A DNA stretch of 64,000 nt from Linyphia triangularis (GCA_963978545.1 OZ021725.1:10729346-10793345); one strand, 5' to 3'; counted from the stretch's first letter, positions 1 through 12,190 are shown. Translations and numbers: made by a program. Notes: generated by a model not told the origin, from the sequence alone.

Positions 1-892
1 AAACACAGTATCCATGTAGGTGTATTGCCACATATCTTCCAGTAGGCAAGTCTACAAGGGCCATCTTAGTGTTTAAAAAGATTTGTATCCATAGCTAACT
101 AAAACCCTGCAGAGTTTATTTTTCACCTAGGCTTGCATGTTTCAACAAAAACCATTTGATAGCACGAAAAATGATTCTTTACATGGTTAATATTCCCTGT
201 CATAAACTTGAAATTTTTTTCTAAAAAAGGGTGTTTCCATCATTTCTAGGAAAGAAATTCAGCATGGTATGTGTTGATACTTTATTTTTTATAAAATATT
301 TTAGACATCAAAAGCTTTAAATTTCTTACAATGCCAGTATACTTTGGAAATTGCAAATTCATTGAAATTTGTTTTTTCCAAAATGTTCTCAAACTTGTAT
401 ATATTTAAAATATTCTAGGAAAAAAGACTGCTATATTTACAATTTTAATAGGTTCCATCTAGTAAAATATGAATCATTTGCAATTTTACATTTAATTTCT
501 AAATTACAAACTGAGTTATTATTGATGCCATTAAAGAATAAGGAACAGATATAGCATAAGACATTTGGCAAATTTTTTCACTTGGCATTTAGAAAATTCA
601 CCAGAATTAAAAATGCAGGAACTGAATTAAAATATAAATAACAAATTAAAGTAAAAACCGTTGGCAGAAACAGCACTTATTTGGAAAAAAGTGCCCTATA
701 CTACAACTGTACCAAGAATAAGTTTAATTAAACAGCCACCAAATTTCAATAATGCAGTGTTAATCCATTTTCCAGACAATATTGCAACTCTCGCAATAAA
801 ATGCTTCTCTTTGACCCGAAAAACTCGGAATGTTTTCAGTATTACTTTATGAAGGAAATTCAATCTTTCCTCTATCTACCTTGAAACAACCT
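1..892. other. AT-rich non-coding stretch
   Basis: Short open frames occur on both strands, but none has a recognisable domain or a balanced composition. I see no tRNA, long repeat or transposon end. It reads as intergenic or intronic DNA. Confidence 0.5.
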
Positions 893-1330
893 TAAAATGA
901 AAAGGTTTACACACCCTTTAACTGTAAACCTTATAGCAACCTTATAACGAAAAGGTTTTCGTACCCTTTACATGAAAACCTTGTCGCAAGCTTGTTACGA
1001 CAAGGCTACGAAAAGGTTACTGTGAAACCTTGTCGCAAGCTTGTCGCGAAAAGGTTACTATGAAAACCTTGTCGCAAGCTTGTCGCGAAAAGGTTACTAT
1101 GAAAACCTTGTCGCAAGCTTGTCGCGACAAGGCTACGAAAAGGTTTACAATGAAAACCTTGTCGCAAGCTTGGTCGCGACAAGGTTACGACAAGCTTTTC
1201 AGGTGTAAACTATGACCCTTTTTTTAGGCTTGTGAAAAGGTTATACCCTTGTCGTGACAAGCTTGCGACAAGGGTGAAACCTTTTCGTTTATAGGGTTTA
1301 CACAAGGTTTTGAAAAGGTTAAAATGCTAT
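893..1330. repeat. Palindromic minisatellite, 39-bp core unit
   Basis: Several near-identical units of about 39 bp run through 970-1215. Each contains AACCTTGTCGCAAGCTTGTC followed by GCGAAAAGGTT, so a unit's ends are inverted copies of each other (AACCTT and AAGGTT) and its centre contains HindIII- and NruI-like palindromes. Diverged half-units in both orientations continue from about 893 to 1330. Because 39 is a multiple of 3, open frames appear on both strands; they are by-products of the repeat. Each unit can fold into a hairpin. I do not recognise the family. Confidence 0.8.
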
Positions 1331-1884
1331 CTGGGAAGGAACCCATCTTTCGAAAAAGCACAGTAGTTGTGGAATGTGGTTTACAATATGAGAAACAGGG
1401 AACGTATACCAATGACCATGACCCTTAATGAGGTTTAATAAGGCGTGTCGAAACTCCTCCCAGCCACCTGATTAACGATCGTCGAAACTCGGAGATTCTG
1501 CACTGGGATCGGACACCCTTCTCATGTTAGGGGGTCAATTTTTAAAGGCGGGAAAGTGGGTAGTAACTCTTCACTTTTGCTGTAGTGACATCAGTAGTCG
1601 AATGAAATGAACAAATGATTAAACACAACACAAAAAAAAGAGTGACTGTTGTTTTGTTGAGTTGAGAGGAAATTTTCACTTTCCAATAAGTGTTTATGTT
1701 TTAATATCTAAAATTATAAATTATTAAAATAGCATCCTATTGCTCAACCGGAATTTCTAGGTTAGCTAGAGGTTGTATACAACGTTCGGAAGAGTCGGTC
1801 AAACTTTTAATTCTTCGCGTGGTATCGGATGTTATCTTAGGTTGAGATAAGAGTATTCTAAGTTTACCTGCCCTCGTTTGTTTT
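1331..1884. other. Non-coding stretch beside a BEL gag remnant
   Basis: There is no convincing open frame. The part around 1440-1560 is less AT-rich than its surroundings and could be leftover retroelement sequence, but I found no matching second copy in the window. Confidence 0.4.
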
Positions 1885-2438
1885 CGAAACGGTCCTTCAA
1901 ATCTTTCCAAGCAGTTCCATAACTAGCTTCGGCGACTTGAAAGTGCTTTATTAACTGTTCTGCTTCTCCACAAAGTTGCGTTTTAAGATAGTATAACTTT
2001 TGAAAGTTACTTAGCCGTTTTCACCGATTACACATGAAAAAAGGTCACGTACCGATCCCCAATCTCCATATTTACCAGTAAAAATTGGGAGTTTGATTAT
2101 AGGTAATATTTTCTCTGGTTATTTGTCAGGTTGCTGATGAATTTCGAATTGTTCTATCGGGTTTTCGGGAAAATTAGTATTTAAGTATTCTTGGATTTCT
2201 GCCATATTTTGACGTAAAGCTCTTCTGCTTCCTAAGGAAGATAATTTTTAACGTAGCGCTCGTCTTCCGGTATATCTTCCGACAAAAGCTTTTCATGATT
2301 AGAATTAAATGTATCCCATAAATCAGATAGTAGTTTCAGGCGTATCTGAAGATAAGATTTCCGTGACTTAGAGTCCTTCTTATAATTACGAATAGATTTA
2401 GTCATTCTATCAAAAATATTGAATAGGGTATTTGACAA
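1885..2438 (-). pseudogene. BEL/Pao retrotransposon gag fragment (DUF1759 type)
   Basis: Read on the minus strand, this gives a gag N-terminal piece with SDLWDTFNSNHEKL and then, after a stop and frame changes, LPIFTGKYGDWGSVRDLF. The characteristic QKLYYLKTQLCGEAEQLI and YGTAWKDLKDRFENKRG stretches follow. That order is typical of the DUF1759 capsid-like gag of BEL/Pao elements, which packages element RNA. At least two breaks separate the pieces, so it is not translatable as one protein. Right after ENKRG the sequence continues as a consensus-like donor (CAG then GTAAAC), but no downstream exon was found. Protease and RT are absent. Confidence 0.75.
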
Positions 2439-2886
2439 ATTTTTAAATATGTTTTAAATAAAGCTTATGCCTAAAATAAAAGACACGTATTTTTTCTTTT
2501 TCCAAAATAATGCCCTAAAGCTTCAAAAATCGCATTTTAATATGCAAGCAGAAGCCCCACCCCTAAAACGCTGCTCAAAAACACATCTGACAGTGTGACG
2601 TCACTATTGGATAAATAGCATCGAGAATGAGTTTTAAGTGAGTTTGTGTAACCGTATTGTGTTCCTTTTGATTTTGTTGAGGAAATTTATTACCAGTATT
2701 GTGTTGTACCCCACTGTACCAGTACTTCAATTAACAGCTGAACACTTAATTTAGGTAAAATGTCCAAGTACGGAACGGATTCTGCGCTAAGAATTGTTTG
2801 CATAAAACCGCTCTAAGTTATGGCGGATTTTTATTATAGTATTTTTTATAATAATCTTTTGTGTTTCTATTCACTTCAATGTATTA

Positions 2887-2925
<39 letters not shown>

Positions 2926-4255
2926 ACCCTGTAAATATTTAAATAAGATCAGACATAAGTTATAATGAGTGTTTCGATTCATCCTTTACTGCGGGGTGAA
3001 TCGGAACACCATGAATAAAATCAAAATAAATGCAAGTAATGTTTTTTTTCAACATTTTTGGGTTTGATCATCATAGAAGAAGGTATGACGCAAGTTTCAA
3101 AGTCAAAAATTAGTTCGTTAACGATATTATTACACCGAATTTTTACTTTCAAAATTGAAAAGGTTTCCGATTTACCTCGTTTTAAAGTAATCGAACAATT
3201 CTTATAATCGCTAATAATTTTGCTTATGTTTTTATAATTATTATAACTGTGAAAGTTTGTATTCTTGTTTTACAAATTATAATAACTGCCAGAATTTTTT
3301 ATATACACAGATGTTTTAACGTTTGTAAACACTGCAAAAAAAAAAAAAAAAAAACCCACTCTGGGTTTGATTTGAAAAAGAATCTCACCATCAATGCGTC
3401 TATTTTGGGTAAATTTAAAGAAAGTAGGAAGAAAGACGAACCAAGACCCCCTACGCTGGTTTGAACTTCATTAAATAATTCTTTCCATTTTTAATTAATT
3501 TAAAACCACTTTTTTTCATTTCATAATTTTTCGACAGATAAAGGCGATCAGCTTGTAATTGAGGTTCAGATATATATGCCAAAAGTTGCCAAACAGGTTT
3601 GCTATTATTTCGTTGTTGGTTTTTCCGACATGTTAGGCTTAAGTGAGATTTACCGTAATGTTAAAGTATAGGCAGAACGAATTGGACTATAATTATATGG
3701 CTTATAACATGTTTAAAATAGAAATAATTTAATTTTTGAAGAGACAGAATTAAAGAGAAATATTTGTTCTTCAAGTTGCATGTGTTATTTGAACTGTATG
3801 ACAATTATAGAGAGAGTTAACTTTCAAAAACATTTTAATTTCGGGAAATCTCCAATGAAAAATGAAAACAATCACATTTTGTTTCAAGATACTATGGGCT
3901 GAATACAAAGTTTAAATGTGGAGGTTATACGAGCTGACGTCACAGTCAATTCATTACAGAGGACTAAATGTATCACGCATTGCGACTGGGTAATGGAATT
4001 TGCACAAATGTCATTCATTTTTAAAGATGTGTTGATTTTTTTTTACTTTCCGTTGTAGAATGAAATCGTAGAATCATATATCATCAAAATTGTAATTTCA
4101 TAGTGAATTTTAAAATTGTTGTTAAGAAAATATTTTAAATTTTATCTGAACCAAAATAATGCTTGGAATATAAAAATAATTTATATTGCAATATTTAGAC
4201 TGTAAAAAACTTGTAATATTTATTTGTAACAATTTATTAGAATAAATTTTCAATG
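2439..4255. other. Non-coding stretch with CRE-like site and homopolymer tracts
   Basis: No supported gene. A perfect TGACGTCA at 2596-2603 is followed by GGATAAATAG, a possible core promoter, and a second TGACGTCA lies at 3935-3942. It also holds a long T tract (2890-2924) and an A tract near 3334-3352. The rest is AT-rich without recognisable coding. Confidence 0.45.
2890..2924. repeat. Poly-T tract, about 35 bp
   Basis: An uninterrupted run of T. It could be the A-rich tail of a reverse-transcribed element on the minus strand, but no element body is recognisable next to it. Confidence 0.8.
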
Positions 4256-4412
4256 GGATGAACGCTCTGGCCTTGTATGTTAAAGGTGCCGGATTTGATT
4301 CCTGGGTTAGGTGTGGATGTTCGTTGTGATTCGGAATCCACGTTAAGCTGTGGGTTCCGGACTGAGTAGTCGTTATTATGCCCTAAAACAGGTCGTTGTG
4401 CGTACAAACTAA
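4256..4412 (+). mobile_element. tRNA-derived SINE, family B, copy 1
   Basis: This aligns by eye with 62052-62207. Both share GGTGCCGG in a B-box-like position, then GGATGTT, GTTGTG, ATCCA, TTAAGCTGT and a downstream GCGTACAAAC block. The B box (GGATTTGATTCC) is better preserved here than in the other copy. The A box is degraded. No TSD was found, so the ends are approximate. Pol III-derived SINEs are non-autonomous and depend on LINE enzymes. Confidence 0.6.
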
Positions 4413-4577
4413 CCAATCGAGGTGAAATTTGGCAAACAGGCTCTTTGTCGATGGCAACGCATCTCTAAGTTTTGGGGGATGAGTTGCCATATACAAGTTT
4501 CTATTACTCATTCGTGGTCGATTTTGACGGTTACTGCCGTCCGCATTCAACCAATTTGTAAATTTTCGAGTAGATTT

Positions 4578-4965
4578 TGGCATGTAAGATATCATTGAAC
4601 TCAACTTGAAGAATTATGAATATTCATAGTACCAGGTGTACCATAGGTTGTACTACTTCTGGTTTATCAATTTTGAAGATAAATAGGGCATGTTGGGTGT
4701 CGTTGGGCTTGTCTTGAAAAATTATGAATGTTTAAGGTACCAGGTATAGCATAGGTAGTACCACTTTCGGTTTATCAATTTCCAAGATAAATATGGCATG
4801 CTGGACTTTTGTTTTGATTAATTATGAATGTTTAAAGTACCAGGTATGCTATTGGTACCACTTCCGTTTGATCAATTTTAAAGATAATTATTGCAGGTAA
4901 GGTATCGTCGAACTCAGTTTGAAGAATTATGAATATTCCTGGTACCAGGTGTACCATGGTGATAA
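4578..4965. repeat. Tandem array, four units of about 105 bp
   Basis: The anchor ATTATGAAT recurs at 4613, 4721, 4821 and 4926, giving spacings of 108, 100 and 105 bp. Each anchor is followed by a GTACCAGGT block and then GATAAAT. Units are clearly diverged. The array starts just after the SINE at 4256. Confidence 0.75.
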
Positions 4966-5031
4966 ATAGAAAAACGATTAAACGGACAAATTCAAAAATA
5001 GAAGTCGCCAGTGTTTAAAAAAAGTTCTGAT

Positions 5032-5819
5032 ATCCCCCAAAAAAACACTTTTGAAAAGTAGAAGAACCACCAACCTCAAAAACACAAAAAACTTTCTTGC
5101 AATAAAAAAATCATAAACATGATGAAAATTTTCAGCCACAAATACAGTGATATGAAAAATGGCCAACCTCTGATTACAACTCTCGGTTATGACTCGCTTA
5201 AGAATATATGCTTACTTAGTTTATTTTTAAAATTTAAGTTCCGCTCCCATAAAAATTTACGCTGCTTGAGGTTGGCGCCCTTCTTAATTACTAACCTTTA
5301 AAACCCCCCACACAATAAAAACTTTCCAAAGTGTATGTATCAACCAAACAAAAGCTTACCACAAACACTTGAGTTTCCTACTTTAAAAAATTCTTAATAA
5401 AGATTCAAATGCAAGCGCTTGAGCAGTTTCTCTATGCTATTTTTAAAGTTACATGAACATGAAGATTTACACCACTTTGTATTTCCTACCTATCCAAATG
5501 AAATCATAAACTCGAATATTCGTGCAATCTGCCATAAATTAAACGCAAGCATTGTTAATATTCCTATGACGGGCGCCAACCTCAAGCAGCGTAAATTTTT
5601 ATGGGAGTGGAACTTAAATTTTAAAAATAAACTAAGTAAGCAAACATTCTTAAGCGTGTCACAACCGAGAGTTGTAATCAGAGGTTGGCCATTATTTATA
5701 TCATTGTATTTGTGGCTGAAAATTTTCATCATGTTTATGATTTTTTTATTGCAAGAAAGTTTTTTGTGTTTTTGAGGTTGGTGGTTCTTCTACTTTTCAA
5801 AAGTGTTTTTTTGGGGGAT
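5032..5819. mobile_element. Foldback-like element with 249-bp inverted arms
   Basis: The left arm (5032-5280) and right arm (5571-5819) are inverted copies with only scattered mismatches. Outer ends read ATCCCCCAAAA and TTTTGGGGGAT; the 290-bp spacer (5281-5570) has no recognised gene. Predicted peptides from the two arms are near-identical because of the inversion, not because they are genes. I could not define a clear TSD. It could be a MITE or foldback transposon, or a local inverted duplication. Confidence 0.7.
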
Positions 5820-5837
5820 TATTACTTCGTGAAATAC

Positions 5838-6638
5838 TATGTATACGTCGTTATTTGTTGATGGTGTCAAATACCTTATTGTTCCTTCAGCAAAGCCTTC
5901 AGGATTACTTAGTTTCGTAAGTATTGAGAGATTTCAGAAAAGTACTATTCTTATCTCTGGATTTCTTACTAATACTTCCAGGAAGACCGACAATCTGGTA
6001 TGTGTGTGCATGTGAATTTCCTTTTGCTCAAAATTTCTGAAGAAAAAGCTAAGAATAACGTTTATTTAAATAACAAATTCAATAGCTATATGAAACAAAC
6101 TCAAAACAGCATAAGCGAATTGCGCATGTGCCGGATATTAGAAATTGTGGATGGGAGTGAAACGTTAAAGTATCACATTGAAGCAATATTAACAAACCAC
6201 ATTCAATAAAAGGATTTGTTTTTTGCTTTCATAAATTGTTTTTACCAAACTTTTCAAATAATATGATTCTTGGACAGGATTAGGTCTTTCCAAAAACCAA
6301 AGAAGAAACTTATTTCATGTCTGGATGAAATATCAGATTGAAACAACATTGTAATATCACATTAGACATGGTTGTTAATGCTCGCCATCCCTCGAGATTT
6401 GCTTTGCCTCAATGGTGAACATAATCACAACCTGATTACAGTTGAAGCATTAAAATTTCTCTCAACAGCAGATTGCAAAGAAAAAATTCTTGAGTATTTA
6501 GATGATGGAATGGGTGTTGCTGTATCATGTAAATACAACCAAAGTACTTTACAGTTAGATGATAAAATTACTAAAGGTGACATGGGTATAATAGTCCTAT
6601 TAAACCCCTTGCCAGAGCTGTTCTTAGCTATAAATTAA
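5838..6638 (+). other. Short unassigned open frames, possible exon remnants
   Basis: Three plus-strand frames have protein-like composition, which is unusual for this AT-rich DNA. 5838-6014 encodes 58 residues with FVDGVKYLIVPSAKPSGLL and ends near a donor-like GTATGT. 6000-6209 is lysine-rich. 6372-6638 encodes 88 residues with a CLNGEHNHN stretch and TKGDMGIIVLLNPLPELFL. I do not recognise a domain. They could be exons of a decayed gene or of an old transposon. Confidence 0.25.
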
Positions 6639-6782
6639 ATAAATCTAATGCAAAGAAACGCAAGATTTGGTGATGAATAAAATAATTATTTTTTTTAACA
6701 TTTATTCCAATTTTTTCACTTCACCCTTGAGTGAATTAAAATTGTGAAGAGATGGGCCCAAAATTACCCATCATAAATTTTA

Positions 6783-7240
6783 AAGCAAATTAATCAGTCA
6801 TTGACATCACAAACCACTTATCTTCTTTTAATGTATTTTGAAACTTCCATCTGTCTTGTGTCCAAATCCAATACTAAAAGTAAGATTAAAATAACATCTT
6901 CGTAATAAATGGGAAATTAAATTTTTCAGCATATATAAAAGTTTAAAATTAATTGAAAACTATTAATGTATAAAATACTATAATTTATACTACATATATC
7001 ATGCCTTAATGAATAATTCAGTACCGTTATGAGTTATTAATGTAGCCAATAATACAAGTAGCAATGATTTATTTATTTAAATATGTATACAACACATTAT
7101 TTCATAGGAATCTATTACATCTTAATTTCCATGGAATTTTATTTGTAAAATAAAAATTTATTCTTTAAAAAAATAGAAAGTGTTCCATGTTTATATAAAT
7201 GTTCTTGAAACATAAATTTGTCTTTTAAAAAGGGCTCATG
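6783..7240. repeat. About 460-bp block shared with the zinc-finger gene 3' flank
   Basis: The sequence matches, in order, 22238-22275, 22838-23056 and 34067-34275, with mismatches throughout. It therefore shows that region without its insertions. In particular ATTAATGTA continues directly into GCCAATAATACAAG near 7036-7060, which is the empty-site equivalent of the BEL insertion at 23057-34061. It is either a duplicated gene flank or a dispersed repeat. Confidence 0.7.
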
Positions 7241-8188
7241 TATTTTAATAGAAACATTCAGTTGCTGAAATAAGTTCTATTGAACACTATTTTTTGGATT
7301 ATTATGGTAAAATTTTCTTCCAAAAACATCCAATTCTCCAAAAAAATGGCAACCAATCAGCATGCAGCATTATTTCCCCTAGTCCGAATGCATGTAAAGG
7401 TTGCTAATATGCGTCCCGGTAACATCTAAGCATACTGTACTTGAATTCGGGTGAGGGAATGAATAAGTGTTCGCCACTGGTCAAATTTCCAGTCAATCAG
7501 AGGAAAGGGAGGGGAACAGATGAACAACACGTCGAATGCTAAGTTGCAAGTTTTCAATAGGGTTTTCGACTTTTTATGAAAAATGAAGGTAGCTATTTTT
7601 TAAACAATGTTTGTTAATATTCCAGTCATTGTAGGCAAAAATTAGGTCAAACCTTGCACAAATTCTCATTGAGCTGAAATTTTGCATTGTGGTTCCATTT
7701 GATGCCCTGAGCAACCAGCAAAAAGTCCCCTACTCTCCCCCTTTGGCTTCCTGATGTTTTAGGTGCTGGAGAAATGCTGAAACAGCTCTTACGCACGAAA
7801 GTCTAGTCGCATTGAGCTCAAAAGAAAGATAAATGGGCTTTAATTTAAATCAAATATTATCCAGTGACTTACAAATTGATAAATGCCTGCAAAAAATAAC
7901 ACATTTTCATCTACTTTTTGGATTTTAACGCTTTCATTTTAAATAAATTATTTACACAATTGATGTAAAACTATTCAACCCTCTTTTAGCTTTCTATAGA
8001 TATATATATATTGCTTGTGTAGTAAATCGTTGCAGATATGCGAACGTTTAAGTGACGCAATGCAAGTTTTCTCCCCTTTGATTTGACCATAAAGTTTCTG
8101 AAACTCAATGAGACTATTCCCATTTGGAATTGAAGGGTTACTACACCAATTAAGCCATTAAAGTTAGCTCCCCTTATAGAGGAAACAT
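7241..8188. other. Non-coding stretch
   Basis: No open frame of note. A short TA-rich microsatellite lies near 8000. No transposon ends recognised except the LTR that starts at 8189. Confidence 0.4.
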
Positions 8189-8320
8189 GACACCACTCAA
8201 AATCATCAATGCGTTATCAATTACAAGATTTTTATTTAAGGCATTCCAAAAAGCGAGTGATAAGAAACCTGCGCAGCGAACGGCGAACAATCTCCCCCTC
8301 TCGCCAATATTCGCCACACA
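8189..8320 (-). repeat. Probable 3' LTR of BEL/Pao element 1
   Basis: On the minus strand this reads TGTGTGGCGAAT to GTGGTGTCA, with TG and CA ends and a polyadenylation-type AATAAA inside. A purine-rich ACCGGTGGGG (8321-8330) precedes it, as a polypurine tract should. It lies downstream of the pol end at 8516. There is no second LTR in the window, so the outer end is a guess from the TG/CA rule. Confidence 0.5.
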
Positions 8321-8515
8321 CCCCACCGGTGAACAGAATGTTCACCCAATTAAACATATAATGCAAATCAAAGCAATGAAATAAACAATCAAATGAAAAT
8401 AAACAATTAAGATACATACTTAAAGATCTTGCAACAAATAAAATTTAAAATTAATTAATAATGTACTCTTCATTAACATAAATGTGAAAAATAAGAACAA
8501 ATTAGTTTAAGAACA

Positions 8516-11020
8516 TCATGTAATTTCTAAAGGATAAAGCAATTGGATTGGTTTTCTGAAGAGACCTTTAGAAGTTTTAACTAAACAAGATCTAACATTA
8601 TTGTCTCTTCCAATATATATCTCTTTGATTACCCCAAGTTCCCACAATAATTTTGACTTAACATTCCCTTCAACAATCACCACATCATTTAATTGCAAGT
8701 TTTTACGAAGAGATGGGGATTTAAAGTTATTAACAGTCTTTAACTGGAGTAAATACTGTTCTTTCCAGCGTCTCCAAATTTGTTTCAAAAGGAGTGTCTG
8801 GTAAGTCTTTCTCCTTTGGTATGATTGCTTGGCCGCTGTAGAGTCAATCAGTTCGATGAAATGTACAGGGTATTTGGAATCACCATAACCTAATTCGAGG
8901 AAGTGAGCCGGCGTGAGAGGTTCTGGCTCCCCTGGGTCATTCTCTACATAGGTTAGAGGTCGATTGTTGACGATGACTTCAACCTCTGAGAGAATCGTTG
9001 AAAGTTCTTCAAATGTCACAAGTGCCTTGCCAAGTATTTTACGCAGTGGTTCCTTTACAGTCTTAACAAGGCGTTCGTAGAAGCCACCCCACCAAGGGGC
9101 ACGTTCAACTATGAATTTCCAGCTGATACCTTTGTCTGCGACGAAATTTTGTAACTTGCTGTCTTTCAAGATGTTAGTGAAATACGTCAACTCTCTTTGA
9201 GCCGCTTTAAATGTACGAGCATTGTCGGAGTAAATCACTTGGCAATTACTTCTTCGTGCAAGGAACCTTCGAAAAGCAAGTAAAAAACACTTTGTGGACA
9301 TGTCCGATACTAGTTCCAAATGAACGGCTCGTGTTACAGCACACGTAAACAAAGCGACGTAAGATTTTTGAGTATCTTTACTGTTCTTCACAAGGATTGC
9401 AACTGTAAAATCAACACCTACGATTTGAAAAGGAGGAGATCGGGAAATTCTATCTCGTGGCAACTGACCACTCAGTTGATCAGCTGGTTTGGCATTATAT
9501 TTTTTGCAAATGAGACAGTTGCGAATGACCGTTTTAACTAATTGACGGATTTTAGGTACCCAATAATGTTTTCGAAGTTGAGTCAAAGTTGCGGATACAC
9601 CACAATGACCTATTTCTTCATGTACTCTAGTCACAAGTAACTCGGTAAATTTACAGCGTCGAGGAAGAATTACAGGATGCTTTTCACCAAAGCATAAATC
9701 TGCTTCGAGCAACCGTCCAGTAATTCGTAACAAAGAGTCTTGATCCAAATAAGGCACTAAACTCTTTATTTCCGAGTTATTCTGAAGTTGCTTGTTACTT
9801 CTTAAAGCTGATATTTCAGCAGAATAGAATTCGGTTTGAACGTATTTGATCCAAAAATATTCAGCATTTTGTATCTCATCTGCAGTAAGATACAAGCTCA
9901 ATGATTTATTTAAGTTTTTAACATTGTTCACGAATCGAAAAATCCATGCGGTTACTCTCAAAAGTTTTTTAAGACTGCTGAATCGTTCTATGTCGACAAG
10001 AGATTCCTTCGGTTGGGTAACTGCCACATGCACACTGGAACGAAGTTCCAATTCTTCAGAACAAAGTTCCGAATCTAAAATTGGACGATGAAGATTTGGC
10101 CAATGGTCAGGTGGTAGTCTAAGCCAAGGTGGACCGTTCCACCACAGTTCATTTTGCACTAAATTGAGAGCAGATGTACCACGCGAAATGAGATCAGCAG
10201 GATTGTCCTTTCCTGGACAGTGTCCCCACCGGATCGGGTCTGAGAGCATTTGGATTTCTTCAACACGATTTTTTACGTAAGGTTTGAATGTTGAAGAATC
10301 GCCGCGAATCCAGTAGTACGAAATAAGAGAATCTGTCCAGTAGTAAATGTTGGCGTCGAATCTGAGGCAAGTTGATACCTGTTTAGCCAACCTAGCTGAC
10401 AATAAAGCTGCTGTCAATTCAAGTCGGGGCAATGTCATTGATTTCAAAGGTGCTACACGACCCTTCGAGCAAATAAAACTCGTCTCAATTTCATTGTTAC
10501 GAGTAACAAAGCGCAATTACAATACTGTGCCGTAGGCTGTCTTACTCGCGTCGGAGAAACAGTGTATCTCAAACATTGATACATCTTGTTCTAATTTACC
10601 TAAATAGTACCGAGGTATCTTTATCTCAGTCAAGTCCTCAGCTTCGCTACTCCACTGCTGCCACTGGTGGCGTAGCTTTGGAGGAAGTTCCGAGTCCCAG
10701 TCCACTCCCAGAGTCCAAAGATCTTGAAGTACACGTTTCAGTTTGATGACAAATGGGCCGATAATCCCTATAGGGTCGAAGATACGCCCAACTACACTTA
10801 GAATAAATCTCTTTGATTCGATTTTACGAGACATAAACTTCATTAAGTCTTTCGGATCAAAATAAATCAAATCTCTTTCTGGATCCCAAGAAAGTCCTAA
10901 AACCTTAATCGGTAGACTAAGATCAACAGCAACAGTTTCAGAGAATTCTGGCTCAACCCTTTCTTGTTGCCATAACAAATAAAGTTGCTTCGAGTTAGTT
11001 CGCCACTTGCGGAGTAACAT
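8516..11020 (-). pseudogene. BEL/Pao pol, 5'-truncated (RT tail, RNase H, integrase, DUF5641)
   Basis: The upstream part (11020-10517) has LRKWRTNS, the connection region GRIFDPIGIIGP and RNase H start CFSDASKTAYG. An in-frame TAA then interrupts, and the same frame continues for 666 residues to 8516. Order in that second part: RNase H remainder with the catalytic-type YYWTDS (about residues 1-110); an HHCC zinc-binding region with HEEIGHCG and CLICKK (about 300-340); integrase core with GVDFT, YSDN and WWGGFYERL, so the DDE triad looks complete (about 365-510); and a C-terminal DUF5641-like domain ending FRKPIQLLYPLEIT. Gag, protease and RT palm are missing because the sequence changes abruptly near 11022. 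The single stop and the truncation make it a dead copy. Confidence 0.9.
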
Positions 11021-11984
11021 GAGTAGTTAGAAAATGCCGATCCGGGGCCATAAGGTGGAGCTGTGGAGCAACCTTGATGGAATGAGACCCCAGTTGTGGC
11101 CATTTCGCGTTAAAATGCTTGCTTGCGATTGGTCGGATTTAAACACGTGACTAAATGGACGCTTGTGATTGGCTACACAGTTTAGTAAGATAGTTTTCTG
11201 CAAAATTTAAGGTAGTGGCGCCATCTAGGGGGGAATTTAAGAGTCATTTACATTAAATTTCTAAGATCAGAGATATATGCAAATAAAAAAAAATCTTAAC
11301 ACGACTTTTAAGTTTAATAAAAGTAAAGGCCTTTTGCTAAGGGTCTAAAGAACCCTAACCCCGAGCTACACGTGACATTTCAATATTTTACCAAACAATT
11401 GTTAAAATATCGACTATCGGACGTTGCCTTCATGGGAACTCATCTACCCACCCCCCTTCCCTAACCAATTTTGAATAAGCTAATTTGAAATACTTTAGAA
11501 AAGGTTAATTATTTTTAAGCTAAATTTTAAAAGTGAGGACCCACCTCCGGCCCGACACCACTTTTAGGAAGAATTGGTACCGCCTCACTAATCCCTATAT
11601 AAAGAAAAAAACTTATTCCAAAGAACGTATATTTCTTTGAAATATGAGATCACTAACCAACCATTCAATACTGAATTTCATGAAAATTTTAGTCTGTCTA
11701 AACATTTTTTCATGAAAATTTTAGTTTTGAAACAAATTATTTAAACATTGTAAAAAAAAAATTATTTTTAATAGAAATTTTTACTAATATCTAGTTGTAT
11801 GTAGCTTTTTCCGAAAAAACTTAATGAATTTCAAGAAAAATTTAAGGTACCCTTAACAGTTTTCATGAAAATTGTAATTTTGATACAAACAAATTTAACT
11901 TTAGTGTTACAGTTTACTCTTCATACAAATGTGCAGAAATATCTTAATTTTTTTAACTAGCATATCTTTATGATGTTATTACCA
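11021..11984. other. Junction region upstream of the truncated BEL pol
   Basis: The BEL homology stops at about 11022. On the minus strand the neighbouring sequence has two CCAAT boxes (near 11120-11180), a CACGTG E-box near 11145 and an ATG at 11103 opening a 68-residue frame that is not in the pol frame. This looks promoter-like, but no gene is evident. From 11240 on it is AT-rich with scattered CATGAAAATTTTAGT repeats and no gene. Confidence 0.4.
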
Positions 11985-12190
11985 ATGACTCCCAACGGCT
12001 CCCAATTGGCTCTCAATGGCTCCCAATACCTGTTAAATGCTCCCTAACTGCTCCCAATACACGCTAAATAATCCCTAACTGCTTCCTATACCTGTTAAAT
12101 GCTTCCTAACTGCTCTCACTACCTGTTAAATGCTCCCTAAATGCTCCCAATACCTGCTAAATGCTCCCTAACTACTCCCAATGGCTCTTG
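11985..12190. repeat. Minisatellite, about 31-bp unit
   Basis: Six to seven imperfect units built from CTGCTCCCAATACCTG and TTAAATGCTCCCTAA. Early units are shortened to CTCCCAA repeats. Confidence 0.8.

Noticed and set aside
893..1330. CRISPR-like array
   Set aside because: Repeats are contiguous without unique spacers, units are inverted, and the genome is eukaryotic.
1030..1412. Two opposite-strand frames with SQACREKV repeats
   Set aside because: They are produced by the 39-bp palindromic minisatellite, not coding.
5419..5775. 118-residue frame across the foldback right arm
   Set aside because: Half of it is the inverted copy of the left arm, and the rest has no recognisable domain.
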